Shown: positions 6,475 to 8,774 of the stretch, in pieces
Numbering within the stretch: the stretch's first letter is position 1
Layout: each line of letters starts with the position of its first letter
Source of the DNA: an uncultured Microcaldota archaeon
GTDB taxonomy: Archaea; Micrarchaeota; Micrarchaeia; Micrarchaeales; Micrarchaeaceae
DNA: 8,774 nt
Reading direction: 5' to 3'
NCBI GenBank assembly: GCA_903858385.1
Contig: CAIOIN010000003.1
Coordinates: 1-8,774 of the forward strand
Translations under genes and position numbers: made by a program
Notes under the pieces: generated by a model
The model's input: the letters and a program-made list of their open reading frames with translations, nothing else
Databases searched by the model: none
Told to the model about the DNA's origin: nothing

Positions 6475-7305
6475 TCAGTCCGACTTTTGCAACGTCTGAG
6501 ATTGCCGAAGCGCGTCCCATGATGCACCGATGAACTCCAGCCCGTTGATCTCGCAGGCCGACTTTATCCTCAGCGCGCAGGATACGCCTGCAGCATTTCG
6601 ATGGGAAAGGGAATTTGCAATGGCCTCCCTGGAGAAAAGCTTGAACTGGGCGCGTTCTTCTTTTGACAGTTCCATAGACGACAACGCTTCCGATATGAAG
6701 CTAGCGTCGCCCTCCATGCCGCCGCCCTTCTTGCCGTAAGCCCCGTCGGTCTGGCTCTTTGATATCATGCCTGCGATTTCCTTGACAAGGCCGTTCATGA
6801 TCTGTCGATTGATCTGCGACCGGTCTTCAGGCGTCCAATCGAACGCGGATGCTCTTGTTATGTCGTATCTTTTCCCGCCCCTGAACCATTCAGGCACGGA
6901 TTCTACAACTATTGGCGCACTCGCTTGCAGTGCCTCTTTCATGTCGATATCGCGGAAACGCTGGGCCTTGGACAGGTAATCTATATTCATTCTGATGAGC
7001 GTCGGAAGGCTGTCGGTGTACGCTTTTGCGGCATTCACTACTGCGCCGTTGCCGTCCGACTGCCGCAGATAAAGCGCGTACGCCCCCTGCTCGGTGGAAA
7101 CCGGCCTGAATGCCACTGCACTTGCTTCGCTTTTGCCTGCATCATCCATGCCCACGTGGTTATGGAATATACTGCTAATGGCCTTGGATTGAGATGAATT
7201 TGCCATGAGTTCGTGCCATGCTGCCATCATGGCTGACTTCGTCTCTATTAGTTTCGAATGTGGTCCTGTTGAAGCTTGATGATCATTTTTTCCTTTGCTT
7301 TGCAT
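6475..7305 (-). CDS. Probable divergent member of the helical family (276 aa)
   Basis: Function unknown. The protein is helix-rich and soluble. It shows a weakened version of the family layout: KNDH (6-9) where the others have RNHD, an A25-M26 helix in the position of the GVxA(I/M) helix, NIDYL (107-111) like CINYL of the 274-aa protein, and EWF (139-141) followed 37-38 residues later by EIA, as in unit 2 of the 545-aa protein. The usual Arg four residues after the Trp is replaced (K145 is one residue further on). A glycine-rich linker (GAYGKKGGGMEGD, 188-200) separates a C-terminal helical part (203-268) ending in a TPR-like helix (ACEINGLEFIGASWDAL). It is the first gene of a probable operon with the 545-aa gene (30-nt gap) and is divergent from the phosphoribosyltransferase gene. 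The ATG at 7305 is 38 nt after its TATA-type box. Confidence 0.83.
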   Translation of the reverse strand: MQSKGKNDHQASTGPHSKLIETKSAMMAAWHELMANSSQSKAISSIFHNHVGMDDAGKSEASAVAFRPVSTEQGAYALYLRQSDGNGAVVNAAKAYTDSLPTLIRMNIDYLSKAQRFRDIDMKEALQASAPIVVESVPEWFRGGKRYDITRASAFDWTPEDRSQINRQIMNGLVKEIAGMISKSQTDGAYGKKGGGMEGDASFISEALSSMELSKEERAQFKLFSREAIANSLSHRNAAGVSCALRIKSACEINGLEFIGASWDALRQSQTLQKSD

Positions 7306-7333
7306 ATATTCACAGTAGTGATTTCCGTTTAGG

Positions 7334-7343
7334 AGATATTTAT
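7334..7343 (-). promoter_or_regulatory. TATA-type box for the 276-aa/545-aa operon
   Basis: Minus-strand ATAAATATCT begins 38 nt upstream of the ATG at 7305. The same ten bases occur on the plus strand at 7471-7480 before the divergent phosphoribosyltransferase gene. Confidence 0.6.
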
Positions 7344-7470
7344 GCAGTACTTGCGGCTTCGTCTATTGACGACTATGCCGATTGGACAGTTTCTCCCCGG
7401 GTGCACCTCTTTTGGGCAGTTTGGTTTCTTTCGCATTTATGCCAGCCCAAAGGCGCGTGAAAGTGAATCA

Positions 7471-7480
7471 ATAAATATCT
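7471..7480 (+). promoter_or_regulatory. TATA-type box for the phosphoribosyltransferase-domain gene
   Basis: ATAAATATCT begins 40 nt before the ATG at 7511 and 31 nt before the GTG at 7502. The 40-nt spacing matches the neighbouring genes. The 31-nt spacing would make a leaderless GTG start. Confidence 0.6.
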
Positions 7481-7510
7481 AGACGGACGGAAGGATAGCC
7501 GGTGCGATTG

Positions 7511-8314
7511 ATGTTCTCGGCACATGACAATCAAAAGGCTCCAGACGAAAGGCAGTCTAAAGTGATCTCGGGAGTGATACCGGCCGGTAGCCTCCTACAC
7601 GAGGATTTTAATTCCGCGCTCGTCAGAGGCAGCTTCTCCCAATTAGCACTGATGTGCATGGACGACTCTTTGAGGCAGACTTGGAGTGATCTGTTTGATC
7701 CGCAGGTAAAGATGCACGTTTCGGAGAACCATGAATCGCTGAGCGCCGTATTCAACAGCTATGGCGACCTTAGGCTGGATGAACTGGCGATTTACAACAA
7801 GGTGGATATGGATAAGAATGCCTCTGCTGCTTTCTTCAAGAAATTTATTACTAGTAAACCTTTCGAATTCGCGCCAGGGATGAGATGCCTGCTTTATTCC
7901 GGGAAGGAAGTGGGAAATCTCGGGTTTATGACTGCCCTGATGGGCAGGGACGAAGATTATTTCGTCGTGCCGATCATGAACAGCGGGTTTTATCTGGGCG
8001 CAGAGACCGGCGCACTCTTAAGGAAGAATGGCAAGTTTGCAGGCGTCGCGTTCGTAGGGTATTCTGCGGGCGTGTACCCCCACAGTAACCACCGCTACCT
8101 TTTGCGCGATGGCAGCTGCATTGAAGGAAAGGTGCTCGTAGCGCAGAAGGACAAGGAGCTGATAGACCAGAACAAAAACAAGCCCATGCTGATAGTCGAT
8201 GACCTGATTGCGACTGGCGAGACCACGGCCAAGGTGGAGGAGATGCTGAGGAAGGATCACGGGGTCAAGGAGATCTATAAAGTCGTCAATGATTATTCGT
8301 GTCTTTATCTCTGA
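7511..8314 (+). CDS. Protein with C-terminal type I phosphoribosyltransferase domain and novel N-terminal half
   Basis: Numbered from the ATG, residues 226-239 read MLIVDDLIATGETT. This is the PRPP-binding loop of type I phosphoribosyltransferases, with both acidic residues and the TG(x)TT phosphate loop intact. Upstream, VPIMNSGFYLGAETGALL (153-170) fits the first core strand and PRPP-contacting turn, and the region 178-215 would supply the flexible loop. The chain ends about 28 residues after the loop, with one helix and one last strand. The roughly 120 N-terminal residues are helical and match nothing I know; they are too long for a simple hood. The acceptor base cannot be read from the sequence, and a regulatory, non-catalytic use of the fold is possible. 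GTG 7502 would add MRL; I prefer ATG 7511 because of the 40-nt promoter spacing. It is divergent from the 276-aa gene and convergent with the Dus-like gene (8 nt between stops). Confidence 0.87.
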   Translation: MFSAHDNQKAPDERQSKVISGVIPAGSLLHEDFNSALVRGSFSQLALMCMDDSLRQTWSDLFDPQVKMHVSENHESLSAVFNSYGDLRLDELAIYNKVDMDKNASAAFFKKFITSKPFEFAPGMRCLLYSGKEVGNLGFMTALMGRDEDYFVVPIMNSGFYLGAETGALLRKNGKFAGVAFVGYSAGVYPHSNHRYLLRDGSCIEGKVLVAQKDKELIDQNKNKPMLIVDDLIATGETTAKVEEMLRKDHGVKEIYKVVNDYSCLYL

Positions 8315-8322
8315 TTCATTCG

Positions 8323-8774
8323 TTAAGCTTTCAGTTCGTGGAAGATGTTCGGATTCTTTATTGCCGACCGGCCTATCATCGCTCCGAAAAGGCCCAGTTT
8401 TTTGAGCCCTGCAATCTGCTCCTTCGTTTTTATGTCGCCGTTCGCGACGATCTTCTTTCCCGTATCGGCGCATTTCGCATAGACTGAAAAGTCTGCGGGA
8501 GCGTTCAGGGTCTGTTTTGCGGTCCTCGCATGCACAACGAAGAATGAGGCATCGACCTCGCGTATCAGGTTGAGGTACGCGCCTTTGCCCTTCTCATACT
8601 CGTCAAGGCCGAGCCGCATCTTCACTGAGCAGTCGTAGCCGGACCTGCTTATCAGCTTGACTATCTCATTGACCCGCGATACCCTCTTTATCATCGCTGC
8701 ACCAAGGCCTTGCCTTATGAATTCGGGAGAAGAGCAGCCGAGGTTCAGGTTGAAGCCCATGAATCCTTCGGTCA
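8323..8774 (-). CDS. tRNA-dihydrouridine synthase-like TIM-barrel flavoprotein, C-terminal part
   Basis: The frame is open to the right edge, so the N-terminus is missing. The visible 150 residues hold, in order, NLNLGCSSP with the Cys at 8734-8736 (position of the catalytic Cys of Dus enzymes), VKMRLG, VHART, ANGDI and GAMIGRSAIKNPNIF, the last being the flavin-phosphate-binding end of the barrel. Dus enzymes reduce uridine to dihydrouridine in tRNA using FMN and NAD(P)H. The protein stops six residues after NPNIF, so it lacks the C-terminal helical tRNA-binding domain of bacterial Dus. This fits the shorter, archaea-only relatives of the nifR3/Dus family (nifR3_rel_arch type, as I recall). 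The usual GCP is GCS here. A tRNA substrate is therefore likely but not proven. The 3' end is convergent with the phosphoribosyltransferase gene. Confidence 0.87.
   Translation of the reverse strand, partial: TEGFMGFNLNLGCSSPEFIRQGLGAAMIKRVSRVNEIVKLISRSGYDCSVKMRLGLDEYEKGKGAYLNLIREVDASFFVVHARTAKQTLNAPADFSVYAKCADTGKKIVANGDIKTKEQIAGLKKLGLFGAMIGRSAIKNPNIFHELKA

Noticed and set aside
7218..7460. Plus-strand 80-codon frame with hydrophobic content, partly antisense to the 276-aa start
   Set aside because: It begins inside the 276-aa gene, runs through that gene's promoter and has no box before it. The hydrophobicity comes from AT-rich promoter sequence.
1..8774. CRISPR array, toxin-antitoxin pair, transposon or prophage explanation for the locus
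   Set aside because: There are no spaced direct repeats, no nuclease, integrase or transposase motifs, and no terminal inverted repeats. The repeated structure is at protein level only.

Overview
The window looks like a piece of an archaeal chromosome. Most genes are preceded by AT-rich TATA-type boxes, usually about 38 to 40 nt before the start codon. I see no strong Shine-Dalgarno sites in front of the starts. The enzyme cut off at the right edge resembles the short archaeal branch of the dihydrouridine-synthase fold. A small-genome, ARMAN/Micrarchaeota-like (DPANN) origin is plausible, but this is an inference from style and not from a marker gene. There are no rRNA or tRNA genes, CRISPR arrays, transposases or phage genes.

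Layout, left to right. (1) The 3' part of an unrecognised helical protein (1-459, +). (2) A 274-aa helical protein with a TPR-like motif (467-1291, -). (3) A divergently transcribed small three-helix membrane protein of the 'PGVCNIG' family (1415-1792, +). (4) A two-gene + operon: a complete UbiB/ABC1 (AarF) atypical kinase (1912-3570) and a small phasin-like coiled-coil protein (3586-3915). (5) A block of three minus-strand genes for helical proteins: 262 aa (3923-4711), 545 aa (4807-6444) and 276 aa (6475-7305). (6) A divergent gene with a C-terminal type I phosphoribosyltransferase domain and an unrecognised N-terminal half (7511-8314, +). (7) The C-terminal part of a Dus-like flavoenzyme (8323-8774, -). 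Intergenic spaces are all below 200 nt. Three convergent gene pairs end only 7 to 8 nt apart.

The most interesting feature is an apparently undescribed protein family. The 274-aa protein and the 545-aa protein share an N-terminal RNHD...QYxxxGVxA signature, a W-x3-R-x4-F core and a TPR-like C-terminal helix pair. The 545-aa protein appears to carry this roughly 250-residue unit twice. The 276-aa protein looks like a diverged third member. The 262-aa protein has TPR-like hairpins but no clear family signature. The 276-aa gene and the phosphoribosyltransferase gene are divergent and have the identical box ATAAATATCT, so they may be expressed together. No function can be assigned to the family from sequence alone. 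The UbiB/phasin-like pair, the small membrane protein and the Dus-like enzyme look like ordinary housekeeping or accessory genes around it.
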